In this document: piece by piece, positions 1-6,574 of the stretch
Layout: the number at the start of each line of letters is the position of its first letter
Position numbering within the stretch: position 1 is the stretch's first letter
NCBI GenBank assembly: GCA_046303115.1
Contig: JBKCGZ010000027.1
Coordinates: 1-7,260 of the forward strand
Direction: 5' to 3'
DNA: 7,260 nt
DNA from: CAINEC01 sp046303115
GTDB taxonomy: Bacteria; Bacteroidota; Bacteroidia; AKYH767-A; OLB10
Translations under genes and position numbers: made by a program
The notes under the pieces: model-generated
Seen by the model: the letters and a program-made list of their open reading frames with translations, nothing else
Told to the model about the DNA's origin: nothing
The model's database searches: none

Positions 1-10
1 CTATTTATTA

Positions 11-1303
11 ATGAACAAACCTTATGAGAGTGGTTTAGGTTTGTTATTCGTAGCTTTTGGAGCAGTGTTTTATTTAATTGTTTCTAAAAAGAAAATTAAT
101 GTCACTGCAATAATGCTAGTTTGCTTGATATCTTTAAGCTCTTGTAATCAAAATCAACCCAACGGAGAAAATAATAGCGTTTCTAAAGTAAATAAAATCG
201 ACTCTACTAGTTCATTATGTAGCGACTCGATACAAAATCAAATTTCTTCTGATAGAAATACATCTGAGAAAGATGATATAAATTTTATATCCGACGCCAA
301 CCTCAATGAATGTGCAAGCTATCTCGCTTGTTTAGATTCTAGTAAAATCCCCTCCGACTTTAAAAAGTACGCATCTAAACTTAACAATGCATGGAATAAG
401 AAGAAAGAAAAAATGCTTAATCCTGTTAGTGAATGGATGAAGGATGAGCATTTGGATACTGTTGGAGGTAAAGATCGCTTAGTGTTTTATCCCTTTAGTG
501 GACCAGACTTCGATTTCGCAAATGCGTTCTATACAGATGCTTCGACATATATTATGATAGGTTTAGAAGGAATTGGCGACTTAACACTTTTTGAAAAAGA
601 AAATACACACAAGCAAAATAATTTTATAAAAGAGGCCGGCAATATTCTTCGTACAACCAATAGGCTAGGTTTCTTTGTAACGAACCATATGCGTTCAGAG
701 CTGCGTGTTAATGGAACTATGTCGATTATTGCGTTTTATGTGAAGAAAATGGGAGGAGAAATAGGTGAGATAACACCGATGCATTGGGATAAAGCAAAAG
801 GTCAGCCTGTTTCAATATCTAAGGAAAGTAAAGGTGATATGTTTAAAATGGTTTGCAAGATGGAGGGAAATTCTAAGCCAATAACTATTTATTATTTTTC
901 TAAAGACATTTCCGATCATGGTCTGAATGGCGAAAATGATTGGTTAGAGTGGGTAAAGAAAACGGCCGACGGTCAACCGATTGTTAGTCTGACGAAATCA
1001 GCTTCTTACTTGATGCACATAAGTAGTTTCTCTGTAATACGTGATTTTATTTTAGAAAACTCTGTGCTTCATATTCAAGACGATTCAGGAATTCCATTAG
1101 CAGATATGGAGTCGAAAGATGCTGGTGTCAAGTTGTATGGCAAATACACTAGAACAATTAAATTGTTTGCAGGAAGAGTTCAAAGGGATATGCGTAACCG
1201 TTATGCTGATCGTGATAATGTAAAATCTTTGCCATTTGCAATAGGTTATAACGTTACACACAGAGAATGTAATCTACAAGTACGTTCTCCATATTTTAGG
1301 TAA
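11..1303 (+). CDS. Uncharacterised envelope protein, putative lipoprotein
   Basis: This 430-residue protein has no function that I can name. The N-terminus holds two hydrophobic stretches (about residues 9-24 and 31-42) separated by SKKK. The second ends in a lipobox, L42-S-S-C45, followed by a polar, Ser/Asn-rich linker to about residue 95. This suggests an envelope lipoprotein acylated at C45. The folded part, about 96-430, has conserved-looking motifs: FYPFSGPDF at 159-167 followed by TYIMIGLE at 179-186, DDSGIPL at 357-363 and LPFAIGYN at 407-414. They resemble, from memory, a conserved hypothetical family in Bacteroidota; I know of no experimental role. The start at 11 is the only upstream ATG. 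GTG at 65 would leave one lipoprotein signal with the KKK n-region. ATG at 113 would leave a signal without positive charge. The gene ends 1 nt before the serine hydrolase gene, so the two are probably co-transcribed. The gene is real (high confidence); the exact start is uncertain. Confidence 0.85.
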   Translation: MNKPYESGLGLLFVAFGAVFYLIVSKKKINVTAIMLVCLISLSSCNQNQPNGENNSVSKVNKIDSTSSLCSDSIQNQISSDRNTSEKDDINFISDANLNECASYLACLDSSKIPSDFKKYASKLNNAWNKKKEKMLNPVSEWMKDEHLDTVGGKDRLVFYPFSGPDFDFANAFYTDASTYIMIGLEGIGDLTLFEKENTHKQNNFIKEAGNILRTTNRLGFFVTNHMRSELRVNGTMSIIAFYVKKMGGEIGEITPMHWDKAKGQPVSISKESKGDMFKMVCKMEGNSKPITIYYFSKDISDHGLNGENDWLEWVKKTADGQPIVSLTKSASYLMHISSFSVIRDFILENSVLHIQDDSGIPLADMESKDAGVKLYGKYTRTIKLFAGRVQRDMRNRYADRDNVKSLPFAIGYNVTHRECNLQVRSPYFR

Positions 1304-1304
1304 T

Positions 1305-2489
1305 ATGCGAAAACATTGGATCACGCTATTTACTTGTTGTATTTGTTTTTGTTTATACGCAAATGCTCAACTTGTGTCCAATTCAAAAGTTAATCTTAAT
1401 AAAATTATTAGCGCATCACCTGTATCGATTGATTTAAACAAGGATAGAGTACAAATTCTTGTTGGTGAAGTGCAAAAAAGTAAATCAGCTTATCCTTCAA
1501 TAACATTTACTTCTCTTGGATTGGATTCTTCCAAATATTTTTATCCTGCTAGTTCTGTAAAGCTGCCAGTTGTAATTTTAGCATTGGAGTGGTTAAATGA
1601 ACATCAAGAGGTAGGAGTAGACATGAATACTCCTTTCGAATTAATTTCAACTAGCACTTGTCATTCATTTCAATCTAATTTATCATCAAAAGATGATATC
1701 TTAACTATTGAAAACTGCATAAAGAAAATATTGCTCGTAAGTGATAATCGTAGTTATAACGCCTTATTCGATTTATTAGGTCGCGATTATATCAATTCAA
1801 AATTAAAAGCTAAAGGATATACTAAATCGCAAATTGTTAAATCATTTTCTGGATGTCCAGATTCTCTTTTAAATATTAAACCAGCATTGAATTTTTTCAA
1901 TGATAAGAACGAGGTTGTTTTTCATCTAGATAGCACGACTTATTCTAATCCAATTTCTAAATTATCAATTGATGCAAAAGTGGGTGATTCAATCATGATT
2001 GATAGCTTGACAACTATTGCAGGAGCAAAAGATTTCTCAATGAATAATTATTTGCCATTAGATGAAGGATTAGATATGTTAATTCAATTGATATATCCAA
2101 CAAGTAGCCCTGCATGGCAAATTACAGCCAAACAACGCACTTTTTTGATGTATTGGATGAGTAGATATCCGAAGGAAAGTAAAATGAAAGTTTATACTTC
2201 TAACAAGCAGTATTTCGATGCCTATAAAAAATATCTTGTTTATGGTAGAGAAGAAAAGCCAATTAAATCTGATGCATTTCGAATTTATAACATCGTTGGT
2301 TTGTCATATGGGTTTGCTACTGATATTGCGTACGTAAAGTCAAAAAGTGGACGGAAAGAAATGTTCATTGCAGCAACTACTTATTCAAATAAAGATGGCG
2401 TAATGAATGATAATAAATACGATTATGATACAATCGGATTCCCATTTCTAAAATATCTGGGGAAAGCGATTTATAATCAGGTAAAATAA
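1305..2489 (+). CDS. Secreted serine hydrolase, class A beta-lactamase-like fold
   Basis: A 394-residue exported protein of the penicillin-recognising serine hydrolase superfamily (Beta-lactamase2-like). The signal peptide spans about residues 1-21 (Arg/Lys n-region, Cys-rich hydrophobic core, cleavage after ANA before Q22), so it acts in the periplasm or is further exported. The active-site SxxK motif is S83-S-V-K86, inside YPASSVKLPVV, and the second motif is S146-D-N148 in LLVSDNRSYN. The usual KTG box on strand beta-3 appears as I330-V-G332 followed by YGFATDIAYV, so the motif lysine seems absent. D186-SLL-N190 lies near where class A enzymes have ExxLN, but that alignment is weak. The C-terminus (YDYDTIGFPF, 372-381) is typical of a Bacteroidota group annotated simply as serine hydrolase. 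Substrate is unknown: a peptidoglycan peptide or ester hydrolase is as likely as a beta-lactamase. It starts 1 nt after the preceding stop and converges with the M23 gene. Confidence 0.88.
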   Translation: MRKHWITLFTCCICFCLYANAQLVSNSKVNLNKIISASPVSIDLNKDRVQILVGEVQKSKSAYPSITFTSLGLDSSKYFYPASSVKLPVVILALEWLNEHQEVGVDMNTPFELISTSTCHSFQSNLSSKDDILTIENCIKKILLVSDNRSYNALFDLLGRDYINSKLKAKGYTKSQIVKSFSGCPDSLLNIKPALNFFNDKNEVVFHLDSTTYSNPISKLSIDAKVGDSIMIDSLTTIAGAKDFSMNNYLPLDEGLDMLIQLIYPTSSPAWQITAKQRTFLMYWMSRYPKESKMKVYTSNKQYFDAYKKYLVYGREEKPIKSDAFRIYNIVGLSYGFATDIAYVKSKSGRKEMFIAATTYSNKDGVMNDNKYDYDTIGFPFLKYLGKAIYNQVK

Positions 2490-2500
2490 AGCTTTAATTA
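2487..2500. other. Convergent stop codons with a small palindrome
   Basis: The stop of the serine hydrolase gene (2487-2489) and the stop of the opposing M23 gene (2498-2500) are separated by 8 nt. The junction contains a perfect 10-nt palindrome, TAAAGCTTTA (2487-2496). It has no loop and no GC-rich stem, so it is not a convincing intrinsic terminator. No other terminator hairpin is evident here, so transcripts from the two sides may overlap. Confidence 0.4.
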
Positions 2501-3352
2501 TCTTAGACGAAGTACACGTCCAATTTTCAATGTCGACTCAGGCTTCAGATTGTTAAGCTTACACAAAGTCTTTACAGAAGTTTTGTTTCTTAACGCAATT
2601 GCCAAAAGGGTATCGCCATTTTTAATCTTGTAAGAGTACTTTAAATTGGCTTTAGTCTTTGTTGTCTTTCCATTAAATGTTGTAGAAACAGAATTGCTTT
2701 TGCCAATTACAAAATTATTTTTGGTTAGCATAATTGATTCTGAACTTAAACAACCTTGGTCAAATGCAATTATTTCCTGCGGATTAAATGGTCTGTCTTT
2801 ATAACGTGTTTCGAAATGTAAGTGAGGACCAGTACAACGAGAACCAGTGCAACCACCTTCTCCTAAAACATCACCTGCTTTAATAACTGAATTGGGCTCT
2901 ACATTGATTTTACTTAAATGTGCGTAGTAAGTCTCCAGGCCGTTATAGTGACGGATGATTACTAAATTGCCATATCCACCATTGTTATATTGAGCGTAAC
3001 GTACAACTCCATCAAAAGCAGCTTTAACAGGATCTCCTGTCTGTAAGTGTAAATCAAGACCTTTATGAGGGCGGTTCCATCTCCATCCAAACTGAGAATT
3101 GATTTTGGTCTCAACTGGCATTACAAAACAACGGAACTCATCTGTTAATTTGATATGAACTGTATCAGGAATATTATCATCTGCATACGGATATAAATTA
3201 TCATTATCCCAATATTCACATGTAATTAAATTGTACATCTCTACAAATGAAGAATCATCACCATCAAAACGAGGCTTGCCATCAGCAAGTGAAGTTGTAG
3301 AACAAATTCCCACTAGTGCAACTGCAATAAATAATCTTTGAATAAACATCAT
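2498..3352 (-). CDS. Secreted M23 peptidase with C-terminal LysM domain
   Basis: A 284-residue zinc metallopeptidase expected to cut peptidoglycan cross-links in the periplasm (murein endopeptidase, MepM/LytM-like). The signal peptide is residues 1-23 (SLA before D24). The M23 domain, about 80-195, has all expected residues: zinc ligands H96 and D100 (HKGLD), catalytic-site H145 (YYAHL), and H177 and H179 in GPHLHFE. The second domain is a LysM module at 239-283 (YKIKNGDTLLAIA and KLNNLKPESTLKIG), which binds glycan strands. A loop just before HLH holds two cysteines, C168 and C173, that could form a disulfide. The start is the ATG at 3352 (or the adjacent one at 3349), because it directly begins a classical signal peptide. 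The same frame is open to an ATG at 3412, but that adds 20 residues with no signal character. It is transcribed alone, away from the MBOAT operon, and converges with the serine hydrolase gene. Confidence 0.93.
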   Translation of the reverse strand: MMFIQRLFIAVALVGICSTTSLADGKPRFDGDDSSFVEMYNLITCEYWDNDNLYPYADDNIPDTVHIKLTDEFRCFVMPVETKINSQFGWRWNRPHKGLDLHLQTGDPVKAAFDGVVRYAQYNNGGYGNLVIIRHYNGLETYYAHLSKINVEPNSVIKAGDVLGEGGCTGSRCTGPHLHFETRYKDRPFNPQEIIAFDQGCLSSESIMLTKNNFVIGKSNSVSTTFNGKTTKTKANLKYSYKIKNGDTLLAIALRNKTSVKTLCKLNNLKPESTLKIGRVLRLR

Positions 3353-3595
3353 AACAACAAAAGTTTCTTGATTAATTAACGGTGGCAAAATTCGCCATTC
3401 AATCTTTGCCAAACAAGCAATTCGGGGTTAAGGCAGGGTTAATTCATCTTAAGTTCATATTCGAGCAAAAAATTATATAAAAAATATTCAAAAAGTTACA
3501 TAAGTAATTGAAAATTAGTATTAAACAATTTTGTTGGATTATGATTTTTTTTCGATTATTTCATTGATATTTTGCAATTTTGTCCGCTCTGAACA
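3353..3595. promoter_or_regulatory. Divergent AT-rich intergenic promoter region
   Basis: About 240 nt separate the divergent M23 and MBOAT starts, so promoters for both should lie here. The sequence is very AT-rich, with an eight-T run at 3545-3552 and TTATATAA near 3473-3480. On the plus strand TATTTTG at 3568-3574 is one base short of the Bacteroidota -7 consensus TAnnTTTG, and would place a start site close to the MBOAT ATG. I see no well-spaced -33 TTTG partner. On the minus strand TAACTTTTTG (3498-3489) is a similarly weak candidate. No operator, riboswitch or small ORF is evident. The region is very likely regulatory, but the individual elements are unproven. Confidence 0.4.
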
Positions 3596-5008
3596 ATGGT
3601 TTTCGCTAGTTTAACCTTTCTTTACTTTTTCCTGCCGCTGAACCTGATTCTGTATTATTGTGCCAATAATGCGAATTACAGGAATTTCATACTTACGCTG
3701 TTTTCATTCGTTTTCTATGCTTGGGGAGAGCCGATTTGGGTTTTCTTGCTGATTTTCAGTGCCACTGTTGACTACCTAAATGGATTGTTCATTGAAAAGT
3801 ACCAAGGTACCATTTGGGCAAAACTCGGGATTATCTCAACGCTGATATTTAACCTCGGAATTCTGTTCTTTTTTAAATATAGCGGATTTATTTACGATAA
3901 TGTAAATGCCATTTTTGGGACGTCTTTTCAGTTTCCAAAGTATTCTTTACCAATCGGAATTTCATTTTATACCTTTCAAACGATTTCTTATGTGATTGAT
4001 GTTTATCGTGGTGAAGTAAAGGCTCAGCGCTCATGGATGAAGTTTATGATGTTCGTGAGTTTATACCATCAATTGGTTGCAGGACCAATTGTCAGGTATT
4101 CGCATATCATGAATGAAATCGATACCCGCAAGTTTAGAATAAGAGATATTTCTGGGGGAATCACTCGCTTTTGTGTTGGGTTATTTAAGAAAGTAGCCAT
4201 TGCCAATATTGCAGCAGAGCTCGTTGTAAAATATCTTGATAATCCAGAATTGTCATCCCTCTCTACTGGAGAGATGTGGTTTGGCGTTATTATGTTCTCG
4301 ATTCAAATTTATTTTGACTTTTCTGGTTATTCCGATATGGCCATTGGCTTGGGGCGTATGTTTGGTTTTCATTACCATGAGAACTTTAATTATCCTTATA
4401 CAGCTAAATCAGCCACCGACTTCTGGCGAAGATGGCATATATCACTCGGTACATTCTTTAGAGACTATGTTTATATTCCGATGGGAGGAAATAAAAAGAA
4501 TGGCTATTTGAATTTGTTTGTTGTATGGGGACTAACAGGTTTATGGCATGGGGCAAATTGGAATTTCATTTTCTGGGGATTGTTTTTTGGAATATTAATT
4601 ATGCTTGAAAGGTTAATTACATTCAAGCGAATTAATAAAGTGCCTGGATTATTTTTAAGGATTTATTTATTGTTAGCAGTCGTATTGGGCTGGGCATTAT
4701 TCTACTTTACAGATTCATCAAGATTGTTAACTTGTTTTAAATCATTATTCCATGTTGCTGATGTAGCTTGGTGGGATTATTCATTAACACTGACTATTAA
4801 GGAAAATATCTATTGGATGATTTTAGCATTTGTGTTATGTATGCCTGTTTATCAATTTTTGGTTGTTCGATATAGAAAAGTATTGTTAGAAAGAAATAGT
4901 AATTCACTTTATTGGACGGGTATCGCATTTTCCATTTTCTTGTTAGTTATATCAACTGCTTTGATGGTTGGTAAGTCATATAACCCTTTTATTTATTATC
5001 GTTTTTAA
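3596..5008 (+). CDS. MBOAT family O-acyltransferase, AlgI/PatA-like
   Basis: A 470-residue polytopic inner-membrane protein of the membrane-bound O-acyltransferase family. It is expected to move an acyl (probably acetyl) group across the membrane for transfer onto an extracytoplasmic polymer. The N-terminus MVFASLTFLYFFLPL is the standard opening of AlgI/DltB-type proteins and fixes the start. Further hallmarks are SYVIDVYRGE (131-140), QLVAGPIVRY (159-168), YFDFSGYSDMAIG (239-251), FWRRWHISLGTFFRDYVYIP (276-295) with H281, and GLWHGANW (315-322) with H318, the position of the invariant MBOAT active-site histidine. The C-terminal YNPFIYYRF is also typical. About ten hydrophobic segments are visible, and the length matches AlgI. 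Its stop overlaps the ATG of the next gene by one base (TAATG), which suggests translational coupling to its periplasmic partner. The family is certain; the polymer target is inferred to be peptidoglycan from the partner's SPOR domain. Confidence 0.95.
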   Translation: MVFASLTFLYFFLPLNLILYYCANNANYRNFILTLFSFVFYAWGEPIWVFLLIFSATVDYLNGLFIEKYQGTIWAKLGIISTLIFNLGILFFFKYSGFIYDNVNAIFGTSFQFPKYSLPIGISFYTFQTISYVIDVYRGEVKAQRSWMKFMMFVSLYHQLVAGPIVRYSHIMNEIDTRKFRIRDISGGITRFCVGLFKKVAIANIAAELVVKYLDNPELSSLSTGEMWFGVIMFSIQIYFDFSGYSDMAIGLGRMFGFHYHENFNYPYTAKSATDFWRRWHISLGTFFRDYVYIPMGGNKKNGYLNLFVVWGLTGLWHGANWNFIFWGLFFGILIMLERLITFKRINKVPGLFLRIYLLLAVVLGWALFYFTDSSRLLTCFKSLFHVADVAWWDYSLTLTIKENIYWMILAFVLCMPVYQFLVVRYRKVLLERNSNSLYWTGIAFSIFLLVISTALMVGKSYNPFIYYRF

Positions 5009-5010
5009 TG
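5006..5010 (+). other. TAATG stop-start overlap between MBOAT and DHHW genes
   Basis: The MBOAT stop TAA (5006-5008) shares its last A with the ATG (5008-5010) of the DHHW gene. No Shine-Dalgarno sequence is visible upstream, which is normal for Bacteroidota. Such an overlap usually means that terminating ribosomes restart on the downstream gene, keeping the two subunits in a fixed ratio. Confidence 0.6.
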
Positions 5011-6570
5011 AGCGCAAAAAAATTCCATAAAACTTCTGCGTTACATCTGATAATATTTTCAGCGGTGTTAATTATTTGCCCGATATTGTTTTTTGCTGTG
5101 CCGAAAATTAATATTTCTCAGATGGAAAACAGAAAACTTACTCCTTTTCCTGTTTATTCATGGCAAAATCTGGAGAATGGAAGTTACTTAGATAGTATCG
5201 ATTTATATGTTGCAGATCATTTTCCATTTCGTGATAAATGGGTTGATTTAGTTGATCAGTATCGTAATGCAGGTGGAATCAAAGATGGAGAAATAGCAAT
5301 CATTGAAAACGATAATTTTTCGATGGAGGCGACCGATTCTACTAAGCTTGATTCAGTTGATTTAAATATTATTCAAGACTCAATTAAGCTCGATAATGCA
5401 AAATTAGGATCAGCAAAAGGACTAATGATTTATGATGGAATGGGGATACAGATTTTTGGTGGATCTAATAATTATTCGAAATTATTTGCGTCAGTAATAA
5501 ACGATTATCGTTCTACTTTCGATTCTTCCATAAGTATTTATTACATGGGAATTCCAGCACATGGGGAATACTATATGCCTGATGATTACAAAAAAGGAAA
5601 TTCGGAGTCGAAGAATATTGCTTTCACGGCAACGCTCTTGAACCCACAAATTAAAAGTGTTTTTATTGCTGATTATATCAAGCAACATCGTAAAGAGTAT
5701 ATTTTCTTTAATACGGATCATCATTGGACAGATTTAGGCTCATATTACGCTTATCAGAAATTTTGTGAAGCAGCCGCACTTAAAGCGACTCCAATTGAAA
5801 ATTATGATTTAGAATACAGGGGACGTTTTTTAGGATCTTTATATCAGCTTACACGCGATCAGCGCTTGAAAGAAAAAGGGGATTCTTTAATCATTCATAA
5901 AATACGCAACAAGTATACAATGAAGGTGCTTGATAATCCAAAAAATTATACAAAGGGAAGTGCAGGGCAGATGTATTATAAGTGGAATAACACCTATGGT
6001 TGTTATATCAGTGGTGACCTTCCTCTTGAACGATTCGATTCCGATGTGAAAAATAATCGACGATTGGTAGTAATTAAAAATTCTTTTGGTAATGCATTAA
6101 TACCGCATCTTGTACAAAACTTCGAGACTGTTTTTGTTATCGATTACCGCTATTTTGAAGGAAGTGTTTATGATTTAGTAATTAATCAGAATATAACGGA
6201 TATTCTTTTCCCTATTCCTGCTTTCTCTTCTAATACGGTTAGTCATGTTCAACGAATAAAATCTATCTTAAAAATTACCGATGCGAAAAAGTCTAGCCAA
6301 GTAGCAAATACCCAAGCTCAAAAAGAATATCCCAAAGGAGCAATATTTAAAGTTCAAATTTGTTCTTCTAAGGAGCATAAAGACGCAACATATTACTTAT
6401 TAAAAAATATCCCCAAGTATACGGAATACCAGTACAATAAGTATTTTATTTATCTTGTAGGAGATGCAACAAACTATAGTGAGGCCGAAAAGCTAAGAGT
6501 TCAAATGGTTGAAGCTGGCTATCATGATGCATTAATTAGAGGGTTTTTAAATGGTGAACTGATAAAATAA
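5008..6570 (+). CDS. DHHW/AlgJ-AlgX-like acetyltransferase partner with C-terminal SPOR domain
   Basis: A 520-residue periplasmic protein anchored by one N-terminal membrane helix (about 11-32). The body (about 35-420) is of the SGNH-like AlgJ/AlgX and DHHW type: MENRKLTPFP (39-48), DHFPFRDKW (70-78), TDHHWTDLG (236-244) and IKNSFGNALIPHL (356-368), followed by VIDYRYFEG (377-385). By analogy with AlgX, D237, H239 and S359 are the candidate catalytic triad, transferring acetyl groups supplied by the upstream MBOAT protein. The residue before the serine is Asn (N358), where AlgJ/AlgX have Asp (GDSF). After a polar linker (about 425-443), residues 446-517 match a SPOR domain: FKVQICSSKE, then KYFIYLVGDATNYSEAEKLR and GYHDALIRGFLNGELI. 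SPOR domains bind glycan strands lacking stem peptides, so this enzyme may work on peptidoglycan. It overlaps the MBOAT gene by 1 nt and is followed after 4 nt by an SGNH hydrolase gene. The body is certain; the SPOR call is strong by pattern; the target is inferred. Confidence 0.9.
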   Translation: MSAKKFHKTSALHLIIFSAVLIICPILFFAVPKINISQMENRKLTPFPVYSWQNLENGSYLDSIDLYVADHFPFRDKWVDLVDQYRNAGGIKDGEIAIIENDNFSMEATDSTKLDSVDLNIIQDSIKLDNAKLGSAKGLMIYDGMGIQIFGGSNNYSKLFASVINDYRSTFDSSISIYYMGIPAHGEYYMPDDYKKGNSESKNIAFTATLLNPQIKSVFIADYIKQHRKEYIFFNTDHHWTDLGSYYAYQKFCEAAALKATPIENYDLEYRGRFLGSLYQLTRDQRLKEKGDSLIIHKIRNKYTMKVLDNPKNYTKGSAGQMYYKWNNTYGCYISGDLPLERFDSDVKNNRRLVVIKNSFGNALIPHLVQNFETVFVIDYRYFEGSVYDLVINQNITDILFPIPAFSSNTVSHVQRIKSILKITDAKKSSQVANTQAQKEYPKGAIFKVQICSSKEHKDATYYLLKNIPKYTEYQYNKYFIYLVGDATNYSEAEKLRVQMVEAGYHDALIRGFLNGELIK

Positions 6571-6574
6571 AGTA

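Noticed and set aside
1335..1376. Cysteine-rich signal of the serine hydrolase as a lipoprotein signal
   Set aside because: The cysteines sit in the middle of the hydrophobic core, and LFTC and similar lipobox fits are poor. A clean cleavage site (ANA before Q22) follows.
2487..2496. Palindrome TAAAGCTTTA as a bidirectional terminator
   Set aside because: It is short, AT-rich and has no loop or flanking T tract of useful length, so it cannot be called a terminator.
3353..3412. 20-residue N-terminal extension of the M23 protein from the ATG at 3412
   Set aside because: The extension has no signal-peptide character and would place the clear Sec signal internally. The ATG pair at 3352/3349 begins that signal directly.
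3413..3595. Small RNA, riboswitch or operator in the divergent intergenic region
   Set aside because: The sequence is AT-rich without a GC-bearing stem-loop, conserved aptamer core or clear dyad, so nothing beyond weak promoter-like matches can be supported.
4236..4511. 91-codon plus-strand open frame inside the MBOAT gene
   Set aside because: It lies entirely within the MBOAT coding sequence in another frame, across its most conserved motifs, and has no recognisable features of its own.
5491..5724. 77-codon minus-strand open frame inside the DHHW gene
   Set aside because: It is antisense to well-supported coding sequence that includes the TDHHWT motif, and its peptide has no signal or domain. 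It is a chance open frame.
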